From the NCBI RefSeq assembly GCF_017876405.1, contig NZ_JAGINW010000001.1:2431203-2495202 (forward strand): a DNA stretch of 64,000 nt, given 5' to 3'. The stretch is from Kibdelosporangium banguiense (GTDB taxonomy: Bacteria > Actinomycetota > Actinomycetes > Mycobacteriales > Pseudonocardiaceae). This document shows, one piece after another, positions 37,026 through 45,150 of the stretch (position 1 is its first letter; the number at the start of each line of letters is the position of its first letter). The position numbers were made by a program, and so were the translations under genes. The notes under the pieces were generated by a model. That model searched no databases, had not been told where the DNA came from, and saw only the letters and a program-made list of their open reading frames with translations.

Positions 37026-37859
37026 GTGAAGCCAGCGGCGTTCACTTACCACCGTGCGTATGACGTGAACGACACGATCGAGCAACTGGCCGAACTCGGG
37101 CCGGACGCCAAGATCCTGGCCGGTGGGCAGAGCCTGGTCGCGATGATGAACTTCCGGCTGGCTCGGCCGAGCGCGCTGGTGGACATCACCCGCGTCGCCG
37201 GCCTCGATTACCTGGAACGAGACGTCAGCGGTCTCCGGATCGGCGCGCTGACCAGGCATCGGACCGTTGAGACGACCAAGATCGACGGATTCCGCGTGCT
37301 GTCGAAAGCCGCGCGATGGATCGGCCACTACCCCATCCGCTGCCGCGGCACGTTCGGTGGCAGCCTCGCGCACGGCGATTCGACAGCTGAGTGGTGCATC
37401 CTGGCCGTGTTGCTCGACGCCGTGATCGTGCTGCAAGGCCCGGCGGGGAAACGTGAAGTCGCGGCCGAGCAGTTCTTCCACGGCTTCTTCATGACCGCGG
37501 CCGAGCCGGACGAGATGATCGTGGAGGTCCGCTTCCCCAAGCCGGCCCCGCACGCCGCACTGACCGAGTTCTCCCAGCGTCAGGGCGACTTCGCGATCGT
37601 GGCAGCCAGTGCCCGGCTGGACCTGGCCGAGAACGAGGTACTCACGTCGAAGATCGTGCTGGGTGGTGTGGCCGAGAAACCCAAGATCGTCGAGATCGAT
37701 CTGGCAGGCCGGCCCGCCACCGAGGAGACCTGGCGCGCGGCCGGGGAAACCGCTGCGGCGCAGGTGAATCCGCCGTCCGACGGGCACGGCAGCGGTGAGT
37801 ACCGCAAGAAACTGACGGCGACGCTGGTCGCCCGTGCACTGGCGGAGGCTGCGGCATGA
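37026..37859 (+). CDS. molybdenum hydroxylase FAD-binding medium (M) subunit
   Basis: A 277-residue CoxM/XdhB-like subunit that carries electrons between the iron-sulfur subunit and FAD. FAD-binding motifs are KILAGGQSLVAMMNFRLA near residue 30 and RGTFGGSLAHGDSTAEW near 110. The GTG start follows GGAAGGGGTCTT. It is the first gene of the hydroxylase operon and overlaps L1 as ATGA. The expected enzyme is an S-M-L heterotrimer of the xanthine oxidase family. Confidence 0.92.
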   Translation: MKPAAFTYHRAYDVNDTIEQLAELGPDAKILAGGQSLVAMMNFRLARPSALVDITRVAGLDYLERDVSGLRIGALTRHRTVETTKIDGFRVLSKAARWIGHYPIRCRGTFGGSLAHGDSTAEWCILAVLLDAVIVLQGPAGKREVAAEQFFHGFFMTAAEPDEMIVEVRFPKPAPHAALTEFSQRQGDFAIVAASARLDLAENEVLTSKIVLGGVAEKPKIVEIDLAGRPATEETWRAAGETAAAQVNPPSDGHGSGEYRKKLTATLVARALAEAAA

Positions 37860-40168
37860 CGGCGTGGGTCGGGGCGCGAGTACCTCGAAAAGAAGACCGC
37901 CGGATGCTGTTGGGGCGCGGTCGTTTCGTCGCCGACATGGTTCGCGCGGACACGCTGCACGTGAGTTTCGTCCGCAGCCCGTTCGCCGCGGCCCGGATCA
38001 AGTCGATCGACGTCAGCAGGGCGAAACGGGTCGACGGCGTTGTGGATGTGTTGACCAGCAAGGACTTCGGCGATCCGTTCCTGCGGTCGGTGCTGGAGCG
38101 CGACGAGTTCAAGCCGACCGAGATGCCGATGCTGGCCGGTGACCGGGTCCGGTTCGTCAGCGAGCCGGTGGCGGTCGTGATCGCGGAGGACGCGTACTCG
38201 GCGGAGGACGGCGTCGAGGCCGTCGAGGTCGACTACGACACCGATCCTGTCGTGATGGACATCGCCACCGCGCTCAAGGCGGACACTGAGGTCCACAGTG
38301 GAACCGGGAACTGCCTGGTCGACCTGGTCATGTTCGACGATCCCGCGCTCGACGGGATCTTCGCGCAGGCACCGTTGACGATCAGTGTGACGTTCTCCAG
38401 TGCGCGAGTCTCCGCGTTGCCGATGGAAGGCCGGGCGACGCTGGCGGAGTGGGACGACCGGGACGGCCAGGTCGTCGTGCACACCTCGACACAGGTGCCG
38501 CACCAGGCCAGGTCCGGCATCGCGCAGGCGTTGAACATCCCGGAGCGTTCGGTCCGGGTCATCGCGCCTGACGTAGGCGGCGGATTCGGCCAGAAATGCG
38601 TGGTCAGCCGCGAGGAAGTCATCCTGGCGGCGGCCGCGATGCGGCTGCGCAAACCGATCGTCTGGGTGGAGGACCGGCAGGAGAACCTGACCGCGTCCGT
38701 GCACGGTCACGAGCAGGAGTACGACGTCCAGGCCGCGTTCGCCGAGGACGGCCGGATCCTCGGCCTGGCCGCGGATGTCCGCTGTGACATCGGGGCCTAC
38801 TCGGTGTTCCCGTTCACCTGCGCGGTCGAACCGTTGATGGCCGCGACCGAACTGCCTGGCATCTACAAGGTTCCGGCGTACCGGGCGCGGGGACGCGGCT
38901 TCGCCACGAACAAGGCCCCGACCGCGCCGTACCGGGGCGTGTCCCGGCCGCAGATCGTGCTCGTGATGGAACGGCTGATGGACAAGGCCGCCGCGAAACT
39001 GGGCATCGACCCGGTGGAGATCCGGCGCCGCAACATGATCCTGCCCGGCGAGTTCCCGTACACCGGCATCAACAAGATCAGCTACGACGAGGGCAGCTAC
39101 CTGGAGTCCCTCGACCTGACCGAAAAGAAGATCACCGAAGCCGGCTGGTACACCGAACGGGACCAGCTGCGGGAGCAGGGTCTCTACGCGGGCATTGGGT
39201 TTTCGTGCTTCTCCGAGCGCACGGCCTATGGCACGCCGACGATGTCGCAGCGCCGAATGCGGATGACCCCGGGGTACGACACCGCGCACGTGCGGATGGA
39301 CCCGTCCGGCGAGGTGATCGTCACGACCGGGACCTGCGGGCACGGCCAAGGACACGAGACGACGTTCGCCCAGATCGTCGCCGACCAGTTGGGCGTGCAC
39401 CCGGACCAGGTCCGGCTCAGGCAGGGCGACACCGATCTGACGTCGTACGGCTGGGGCACGTTCGGCAGCCGGTCGATCGTGATCGGCGGTGGCGCCGCTC
39501 GTAAGGCCGCCGATGTGGTGGCCGGTCAGCTCAGGAAGGTCGCCGCGCATCTGCTTGAGGTCAGCGAGGACGACGTCGAGTTGAAAGCCGGCGCCGCGGG
39601 AGTCCGGGGTGTGCCGGACGTTTCGCTGCCGATCGCCGAACTCGCCCGGATCGTGCACTTCCAGACGCACAAACTGCCCGAAGAAGTCCGATACGGCCTG
39701 GAGGCACGGGAAAGCGCGGATCCGCCGGGCACGTTCTCCAACGCGTGCCACGCCGTGCTCGTTTCGGTGGACCCCGGAACGGGCGAGATCCGGGCCCGCA
39801 GGTTCATGGTCGTGGAAGACTGCGGGGTGATCATCAACCCGTTGGTGGTGGACGGCCAGGTGCGCGGCGGTGTCGCGCAGGGAATCGCGGCCGCGCTCTA
39901 CGAACGGATCACGTTCGACCCCGAAGGGCAGCCGACCACCACGACACTGATGGACTACCTGGTACCGACCGCGACCGAGATCTGCCCGATCGAGATCCAC
40001 CACCTGGAGACGCCCTCGCAGTTCAGCGAGAACGGCTCGAAGGGCATGGGCGAGGGCGGCACGATCGGCGCTCCCGCGGCGGTGCTGAACGCGGTGAACG
40101 ACGCGTTGGCGCACACTGGCGCCGAGTTCGACCACATTCCTGTTCTGCCGGAGGACGTGCTGAATTGA
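37856..40168 (+). CDS. molybdenum hydroxylase large (L1) subunit, C-terminus apparently altered by tnpB element insertion
   Basis: A 770-residue molybdopterin-cytosine-dinucleotide-binding subunit of the xanthine oxidase family. Seen: VPRKEDRRMLLGRGRFVADM, VGGGFGQKC, TAPYRGVSRPQ, GTCGHGQGHETTFAQ, and GSKGMGEGGTIGAPAA with the catalytic Glu. The CO-dehydrogenase loop with selanyl-Cys (AYRCSFR) is absent, so it is not a CO dehydrogenase. The protein ends PEDVLN, about eight residues shorter than L2 at this point, and its TGA lies at the boundary of the tnpB element. The original frame probably ended with the TGA overlapping coxS at 41512. Confidence 0.9.
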   Translation: MTAWVGARVPRKEDRRMLLGRGRFVADMVRADTLHVSFVRSPFAAARIKSIDVSRAKRVDGVVDVLTSKDFGDPFLRSVLERDEFKPTEMPMLAGDRVRFVSEPVAVVIAEDAYSAEDGVEAVEVDYDTDPVVMDIATALKADTEVHSGTGNCLVDLVMFDDPALDGIFAQAPLTISVTFSSARVSALPMEGRATLAEWDDRDGQVVVHTSTQVPHQARSGIAQALNIPERSVRVIAPDVGGGFGQKCVVSREEVILAAAAMRLRKPIVWVEDRQENLTASVHGHEQEYDVQAAFAEDGRILGLAADVRCDIGAYSVFPFTCAVEPLMAATELPGIYKVPAYRARGRGFATNKAPTAPYRGVSRPQIVLVMERLMDKAAAKLGIDPVEIRRRNMILPGEFPYTGINKISYDEGSYLESLDLTEKKITEAGWYTERDQLREQGLYAGIGFSCFSERTAYGTPTMSQRRMRMTPGYDTAHVRMDPSGEVIVTTGTCGHGQGHETTFAQIVADQLGVHPDQVRLRQGDTDLTSYGWGTFGSRSIVIGGGAARKAADVVAGQLRKVAAHLLEVSEDDVELKAGAAGVRGVPDVSLPIAELARIVHFQTHKLPEEVRYGLEARESADPPGTFSNACHAVLVSVDPGTGEIRARRFMVVEDCGVIINPLVVDGQVRGGVAQGIAAALYERITFDPEGQPTTTTLMDYLVPTATEICPIEIHHLETPSQFSENGSKGMGEGGTIGAPAAVLNAVNDALAHTGAEFDHIPVLPEDVLN

Positions 40169-40300
40169 CTTTCTCCCCAGGCCTAAACTTGAGGACGGGG
40201 GATTCCAACTCTCGCGGGTTGGGTTTCCTGCTTCACAGGCGACTGCCTCGCCGGCCGTTGCCGGGTTGGTCTGACACCGCCTCCACAGGCAGTGACCGCC
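40163..40300 (-). ncRNA. predicted omegaRNA region of tnpB element
   Basis: In TnpB elements the guide RNA scaffold overlaps the 3' end of tnpB and stops at the right end. The minus-strand segment from about 40300 to 40163 includes the stop region and the CCCC/GGGG hairpin. Extent inferred from family knowledge; no direct proof of transcription. Confidence 0.4.
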
Positions 40301-41400
40301 AGCCCGGCGGCCAGAATGGTGCGCGACGCGTTCACGTCGCGATCATGCGTGACACCACACCCGGGACATGTCCATTCCCGCACGCCCAAGGGCAAGGTGT
40401 CGAGCAGCAGTCCGCACTCCGAGCAGGTCTTGCTCGACGGGAACCACTGGTCAACCGCGATCACCTCGCGGCCATACCAGGCTGCTTTGTACTCCAACTG
40501 GAAACGGAACTCCCACCATGCGGCGTCGGAAATAGCGCGTGCCAGGCTGCCGTTGCGCAGCATGCCGGACACGTTCAGGTCCTCGATCACGATCGTTTGG
40601 TTCTCACGAACGAGCCGAGTGGTCAGTTTGTGCAGAAAGTCTCGCCTGCGGTCGGTGATCCGAGCGTGGATCCGCGCGACCTTCTGGCGGGCTTTGGCCC
40701 GGTTGCTGGAGCCTTTCTGCTTACGTGCCAGACATCTCTGAGCCAGCGCGAGCCGGACGCGATCGCGTTTCTCGTGCCGCGGGTTGATGAGCTTCTCTCC
40801 GGTGGACAGCGTCACCAGGCTGGTGATCCCGGCGTCCACACCGACCGCGGCGTGTGTGGGCGGCAGGTGGGCGATGGTGGTATCGACGAGAATCGACACG
40901 AACCAACGCCCAGCACTGTCTCGGGACACGGTGACAGTGGACGGCTCCGTCCCTTCAGGCAGCGGACGCGACCACACGATCGCCAGCGGCTGATCCATTT
41001 TGGCCAGCGTCAGCTGGCCGTCGCGCCAGCGGAACGCCGACCGGGTGTACTCCGCCGATGCCTTTCCCCGCTTCCTGCCCTTGAACCGCGGGTACTGTGC
41101 GCGTTTCTCCCAGAAGTTGACGAACGCGCCTTGCAGGTGCCGCAGGCACTGCTGCAACGGCACCGACGAGACCTCATTGAGGAACGCGAGGTTCTCGGTC
41201 TTCTTCCAGCCGGTGAGCATCGCGGAGGTCTCGGCATAGTTCACTCGCCGCTGCTCGGCGTACCACGCGGCCGTCCTGGTTTCGAGTGCCTTGTTGTACA
41301 CCAGCCGGACACAGCCGAATGTGCGCAGCAACTCCTGCTCCTGCTGCACCGTCGGAGAAAAGCGGTATTTGTAAGCCCGCTTCGCCAGCGTCTTCGACAC
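40183..41400 (-). CDS. tnpB: TnpB RNA-guided endonuclease (IS605/IS1341 family)
   Basis: A 405-residue TnpB with the full RuvC-like catalytic triad: Asp189 in VGVDAGI, Glu273 in IVIEDLN, Asp355 in HDRDVNAS. The zinc-ribbon cysteines CSEC (326/329) and CPGC (345/348) are all present. An N-terminal helical domain (YKYRFSPT, LVYNKALE) is typical. No frameshift, so it is probably active. TnpB proteins use an omegaRNA made from the 3' end of the element, here spanning the end of tnpB to about 40163, with its guide read from the adjoining L1 codons. TnpB aids retention of the element at its site. Confidence 0.92.
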   Translation of the reverse strand: MSKTLAKRAYKYRFSPTVQQEQELLRTFGCVRLVYNKALETRTAAWYAEQRRVNYAETSAMLTGWKKTENLAFLNEVSSVPLQQCLRHLQGAFVNFWEKRAQYPRFKGRKRGKASAEYTRSAFRWRDGQLTLAKMDQPLAIVWSRPLPEGTEPSTVTVSRDSAGRWFVSILVDTTIAHLPPTHAAVGVDAGITSLVTLSTGEKLINPRHEKRDRVRLALAQRCLARKQKGSSNRAKARQKVARIHARITDRRRDFLHKLTTRLVRENQTIVIEDLNVSGMLRNGSLARAISDAAWWEFRFQLEYKAAWYGREVIAVDQWFPSSKTCSECGLLLDTLPLGVREWTCPGCGVTHDRDVNASRTILAAGLAVTACGGGVRPTRQRPARQSPVKQETQPARVGIPRPQV

Positions 41401-41510
41401 GCCTTACAGCCTGACAAGCCTGCATGTGAACGTCGTGAAGGGGCTGGTCCTGGCGGGGACAGGTTCCTCCCTACGGCTGAAGCTGAGGATCTCCGCCGAT
41501 TGGAGTTTCG

Positions 41511-41990
41511 ATGAAGGACATCCATCTGATCGCGCTGACGGTCAACGGCAAAGAGCACGAAATCGTGGTCGAGTCCCGGCGCACTCTCGCCGACGTGCTG
41601 CGCCACGATCTCGGCTACACCGGCACCCATATCGGGTGTGAACACGGGATCTGCGGCGCGTGCACGGTTCTGCTCGACGGCGAGCCGGTGCGGGCCTGCC
41701 TGGTGTTCGGCGTACAGGCCGACGGTTGTGACGTCCGTACGGTCGAGGGCCTGTCCGACGGCGAGGAGCTTTCCGATCTGCAGAAGGCTTTCAGCCGGTG
41801 CCACGGCCTGCAGTGCGGGTTCTGCACGCCCGGGTTCCTGATGCTGTCCGAGGCATACCTGGCTGAAAAGGACGGTGTGCCAGACGAGGCCGAAGTGCGC
41901 GAGGTGGTGGCGTCCAACCTCTGCCGCTGCACCGGATACCAGGGCATTGTCGAGGCGGTCCGGCAAGTCGCCGAGGAGCGCGCGGGATGA
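41511..41990 (+). CDS. molybdenum hydroxylase [2Fe-2S] small (S) subunit
   Basis: A 159-residue CoxS/XdhC-type subunit with two [2Fe-2S] clusters. The N-terminal plant-ferredoxin motif is GCEHGICGACTVLLDG followed by the fourth Cys in RAC, and the C-terminal helical cluster is GLQCGFCTPGF with NLCRCTGYQGIV. GGAG precedes ATG by 5 bases. It follows the tnpB element and overlaps L2 as ATGA. The preceding bases keep an open frame ending in a TGA that overlaps its ATG, the trace of the former L1 end. Confidence 0.94.
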   Translation: MKDIHLIALTVNGKEHEIVVESRRTLADVLRHDLGYTGTHIGCEHGICGACTVLLDGEPVRACLVFGVQADGCDVRTVEGLSDGEELSDLQKAFSRCHGLQCGFCTPGFLMLSEAYLAEKDGVPDEAEVREVVASNLCRCTGYQGIVEAVRQVAEERAG

Positions 41991-44230
41991 CGTTCATCGG
42001 CGAGCGGCTGCCACGCAAGGAGGATCCGCGGCTACTACGTGGTCTTGGCCGGTTCGGTGACGACCAGGACCGCCCCGGGCAGCTGTGGATGCGTGTGGTC
42101 CGCTCGCCGGTCGCGCACGGCCGGATCGTGTCGATCAGCGCCCCGCCAGGCGTGATCACAGCCGCGGACTTGCCGTCTGACCTGCGAATTCCGGTTCGGT
42201 TGAAGGTTCAGGACATCGACCTGGACGAGTTCCTCCAGCCGGTTCTGGCGTCGCAGACCGTGCGGTACGTCGGCGAGCCGGTCGCTGTGGTGCTGGCCGA
42301 CGACCCGTATGAAGCCGAGGACATCGCCGAGCAGGTCGAGATCGAGTTCGACGAGCTCCCAGTCGCGGTCGAGACTGGCGATGGTCAGCTGGCCGCGGAG
42401 TTCGAGCTCGGTTACGGCGACGTCGAGCAGGCTTTCCAGAACGCCGACCATGTCGTGGAGATAGAGTTCGACGTCGGCAGGCACAGTGCCGTCCCGCTGG
42501 AACCGAGGGCGCTGCTGGCCGACGTCGACCCGGCGACCGGCGCGCTGCAGATATTCGGCATGACAAAGGTGCCGGTGTTCAACCGGGACGTGCTGAGCCG
42601 GATGCTCGGCATCGACGAGAACCTGATCCACGTGCACGCCATGGACGCCGGCGGCGGCTTCGGCGTGCGCGGTGAGTTCTATCCCGAGGATTTCCTCGTG
42701 CCCTGGCTGGCCCGGAAACTGTGCAAACCGGTTAAGTGGGTGGAGGATCGTGCCGAGCATCTGGTCGCGGTCAACCATTCCCGCCAGCAGCGGCATGTCG
42801 CGGCGGCGGCGTTCGACAAAACCGGAACGCTGCTTGCCTTGCGTGACGAGGTTCTGCACGACAACGGTGCCTACGCCCGTACCCACGGGATCATCGTGCC
42901 CGAGCTGACTGTGGCGATGTTCCCTGGCCCGTATAGAGTTCCGGTGTTCAACGGCCGGATTCGCGTGATGCTGACCAACAAGACCCCCTGCGGGACATAT
43001 CGTGCCCCAGGCCGATTCGAAGGCACCGCGGTGCGCGAGCAGCTGCTCGACGTGGCCGCTGACCGCCTCGGCATCGACCGCGTCGAACTGCGCCGCAAAA
43101 ACCTGCTGGCCGCCGGGGAATTGCCGCACACCAGGGAAATGAGCACGCTCGGGACAGACGTGGTGCTCGATTCGGGTGATTACATCGGCCTGCTGGACAA
43201 GGCGATGGTCGAGGCCGACCGGCTCGGCTATTTCGCCGAGGTGGAGAAGCTGCGTGCCGGCCGTCAGGCCGGGCTCGGCGTGGCGATGTTCCTGGAGAAG
43301 AGCGGTCTGGGCCCGCAGGAGACGGCTGATGTGATGATCAGCCCGTCCGGCGATGTGCGCGTCCATTCGGGTGGAACATCGCTCGGCCAGGGCATCGAGA
43401 CGGCGCTCGCGCAAGTCACCGCGGACGCGCTCGGCGTCGATCCGGCCGTGATCACAGTGATCAACGGCGACACGAATCTGCAGCCGTTCGGCGGGGGTTC
43501 GTGGGCATCGCGGTCGACCGTTGTCGGCGGTAGTGCTGTGCACCGCGCGGCTTTGGCAGTCCGCCAACGGGCGGTAGAAATAGCGTCGCGGATGCTCGAA
43601 GTCGCCGAAGAAGATCTTGAGGTGCGTAACGGCGCCATCGGTGTGAAAGGCGCACCCGGTTCAAGTGTCACGTTCGCGGATGTTGCCAAGGCGTGCCGGC
43701 CGGGTAGTCCCCATTTGCTGCCGGACGAACCCGCCGGCCTGACCGAACGCCGCCGCTTCGAGGTCGAACACATGACGTATCCGTACGGTGTGCATATCGT
43801 TCTGGTGGACGTGGACGCTGCAACGGGACAGGTGAAGGTGCTTCGCTACCTCGTGGCGTACGAAGTCGGCCGGGCGATCAATCCGACAATGGTGGAAGGT
43901 CAGCTACTCGGTGGTGTCGCACAGGGGGTCGGGGGCGCTTTGCTGGAGGAGTTCCGGTACGACGACGCCGGGCAGCCACAGGCGGTGACGTTCATGGACT
44001 ACCTGATGCCGACCGCGGCCGAGCTGCCGCCGATCGACATCCTGGTGGCGCAGGACGCACCAGCGCCGGGAAACCCCTTGGGGGTCAAGGGTGCGGGTGA
44101 AGGTGGGCTGACCGCGGCCGGTGCGGCCATCGCGGGGGCGATCCGGGACGCGCTGGGCCTCACCGGTTCGGTGGGGTGTTTGCCGATGACCGCGGAGCGG
44201 GTGCGCGGTCTCATCAAGGAGGGGAAATGA
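41987..44230 (+). CDS. molybdenum hydroxylase large (L2) subunit
   Basis: A 747-residue second xanthine-oxidase-family catalytic subunit. Seen: GERLPRKEDPRLLRGLGRFG, DAGGGFGVRGEFYPED, TNKTPCGTYRAPGRFEG (not the CO-dehydrogenase loop), GGTSLGQGIETALAQ, and LGVKGAGEGGLTAAGAA with the catalytic Glu. It differs clearly from L1, so the cluster encodes two alternative catalytic subunits for one M/S pair, or a heteromeric enzyme. Substrate not predictable; N-heteroaromatics and aldehydes are usual for this family. Overlaps S and GntR genes as ATGA. Confidence 0.92.
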   Translation: MTFIGERLPRKEDPRLLRGLGRFGDDQDRPGQLWMRVVRSPVAHGRIVSISAPPGVITAADLPSDLRIPVRLKVQDIDLDEFLQPVLASQTVRYVGEPVAVVLADDPYEAEDIAEQVEIEFDELPVAVETGDGQLAAEFELGYGDVEQAFQNADHVVEIEFDVGRHSAVPLEPRALLADVDPATGALQIFGMTKVPVFNRDVLSRMLGIDENLIHVHAMDAGGGFGVRGEFYPEDFLVPWLARKLCKPVKWVEDRAEHLVAVNHSRQQRHVAAAAFDKTGTLLALRDEVLHDNGAYARTHGIIVPELTVAMFPGPYRVPVFNGRIRVMLTNKTPCGTYRAPGRFEGTAVREQLLDVAADRLGIDRVELRRKNLLAAGELPHTREMSTLGTDVVLDSGDYIGLLDKAMVEADRLGYFAEVEKLRAGRQAGLGVAMFLEKSGLGPQETADVMISPSGDVRVHSGGTSLGQGIETALAQVTADALGVDPAVITVINGDTNLQPFGGGSWASRSTVVGGSAVHRAALAVRQRAVEIASRMLEVAEEDLEVRNGAIGVKGAPGSSVTFADVAKACRPGSPHLLPDEPAGLTERRRFEVEHMTYPYGVHIVLVDVDAATGQVKVLRYLVAYEVGRAINPTMVEGQLLGGVAQGVGGALLEEFRYDDAGQPQAVTFMDYLMPTAAELPPIDILVAQDAPAPGNPLGVKGAGEGGLTAAGAAIAGAIRDALGLTGSVGCLPMTAERVRGLIKEGK

Positions 44231-44847
44231 CGGAGCCGACGTTGAACTACGTCAGCAAGACCGACATGGTGGTCGCGCTGATCCGCGAGCTGATCATCAC
44301 CGGCGAACTGCCGGCCGGAAAGCAGCTCAGACAGCGTGACCTCGCCGCCCGGTTCCACGTCAGTCAGACCCCCGTCCGCGAGGCGATGCGCAGACTCGAA
44401 TCCGAAGGCCTGGTCGTCGGCGACGCCCACCGAGGCTTCACAGTCGTCGAAGCCGACTCCGGCTCGACCGAGGAGAACTACCAGATCCGCGCCGCCCTCG
44501 AATCCCTCGGCGCGGCGCTGGCCGCCCCCAAGGTCGACGAAGCAGGCCTCGCCAAACTGACCCAGCTCAACGACCGCATGCGCGACCTCGCCGAGAACGA
44601 CCCCGCATACCCGGAGCTGAACCGCGAATTCCACTTCACCCTCTACGAATACGCCCACAGCCCCCTGCTGCTGTCCCTGATGCGCCTGCTCTGGCAGGCC
44701 CTGCACGGCGGCCCCCGCGTAGCCCGCAGTCACGCCGAATCCATCAAACAACACGAACAGATCATCGAAGCCCTCCGCCAAGGCGACGCCGAAGCCGCCC
44801 GCAAAGCCACCTACGAACACATCATGGGAGCCGAACCCCTCGACTGA
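44227..44847 (+). CDS. GntR family regulator (FadR/FCD subfamily), probable regulator of the catabolic island
   Basis: A 206-residue protein. The N-terminal winged HTH (LRQRDLAARFHVSQTPVREAMRRLESEGLV) is canonical GntR. The C-terminal FCD domain is helical with likely metal-binding residues in LNREFHFTLYEYAHSP and SHAESIKQHEQIIEAL. It is the last gene of the hydroxylase operon, overlapping L2 (ATGA). It is the natural candidate to bind the TGGTATACCA sites at 33933, 36991 and 45112, responding to a pathway acid or CoA ester (inference). Confidence 0.9.
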   Translation: MTEPTLNYVSKTDMVVALIRELIITGELPAGKQLRQRDLAARFHVSQTPVREAMRRLESEGLVVGDAHRGFTVVEADSGSTEENYQIRAALESLGAALAAPKVDEAGLAKLTQLNDRMRDLAENDPAYPELNREFHFTLYEYAHSPLLLSLMRLLWQALHGGPRVARSHAESIKQHEQIIEALRQGDAEAARKATYEHIMGAEPLD

Positions 44848-44853
44848 GACCCC

Positions 44854-45027
44854 TCAGGCCGCACTGCTGAGCCGGAGCCGTCCTTGCATGCAGGCCAGCG
44901 TCAGGTCCAGCCGGGAACGGCAGCCGGTCCTGGCGAACAGGCGGGTGAGGTTGTTCTCCACCGTCTTCTCGCTCATCCCGAGCGTGCCCGCGATCTGCGG
45001 TGTCAGGCGGCTGTGATCGAGGATTTG
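44854..45027 (-). pseudogene. remnant of a LuxR-family HTH regulator
   Basis: The minus strand reads QILDHSRLTPQIAGTLGMSE, then KTVENNLTRLFARTGC, then RSRLDLTLACMQGRL and a stop at 44854. This is the C-terminal half of a LuxR helix-turn-helix. A TGA at 45028-45030 immediately precedes it in frame and the rest of the protein is missing, so it is a decayed fragment. It is convergent with the GntR gene and lies in the promoter-side region of the hydrolase gene. Confidence 0.7.
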
Positions 45028-45111
45028 TCAGCGCTTCATGACGAGTTGGGGCATCAGGCACGGCAGTGGGGCGAGCTCGTGGCGAGACTCCGGAGACATT
45101 CGTAACGGAAC

Positions 45112-45135
45112 CTGGTATACCAGTTGGTATATCAA
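45112..45135 (+). promoter_or_regulatory. tandem GntR-type operators before alpha/beta hydrolase gene
   Basis: CTGGTATACCAG (45112-45123) is immediately followed by TTGGTATATCAA (45124-45135). The first has the perfect core seen at 33933 and 36991; the second has one changed base. They end 15 bases before the hydrolase GTG start. Confidence 0.72.
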
Positions 45136-45150
45136 GTCGGAGGGTGGTCT

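Larger units (their letters stand above)
40163..41495 (-). mobile_element. solo-tnpB (IS605/IS1341-type) element inserted between L1 and S genes
   Basis: A single tnpB with flanks, with no tnpA. The right end lies after the tnpB stop, in the tnpB direction: a CCCC...GGGG hairpin then GGGGAGAAAGTCAA, resembling IS605-family right ends, at about 40163-40182. The left end is near 41480-41495. Both ends are inferred to within about 10 bases. Such elements leave no target duplication. The insertion splits an otherwise tightly overlapping operon, and tnpB is antisense to it. Confidence 0.75.

Noticed and set aside
37580..40135. 851-codon open frame on the minus strand opposite hydroxylase M/L1
   Set aside because: It is antisense to two confidently identified genes, is Arg/His/Val-rich with no domain, and reflects high-GC codon bias.
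37026..44230. Identification of the hydroxylase as aerobic CO dehydrogenase
   Set aside because: Neither large subunit has the AYRCSFR active-site loop, and two large subunits are present.
33914..44230. Assignment of the island to oxidative pyrimidine (barbiturate) degradation
   Set aside because: The MatB-like ligase and amidase would fit a malonate end, but no barbiturase gene is present, so this remains speculation.
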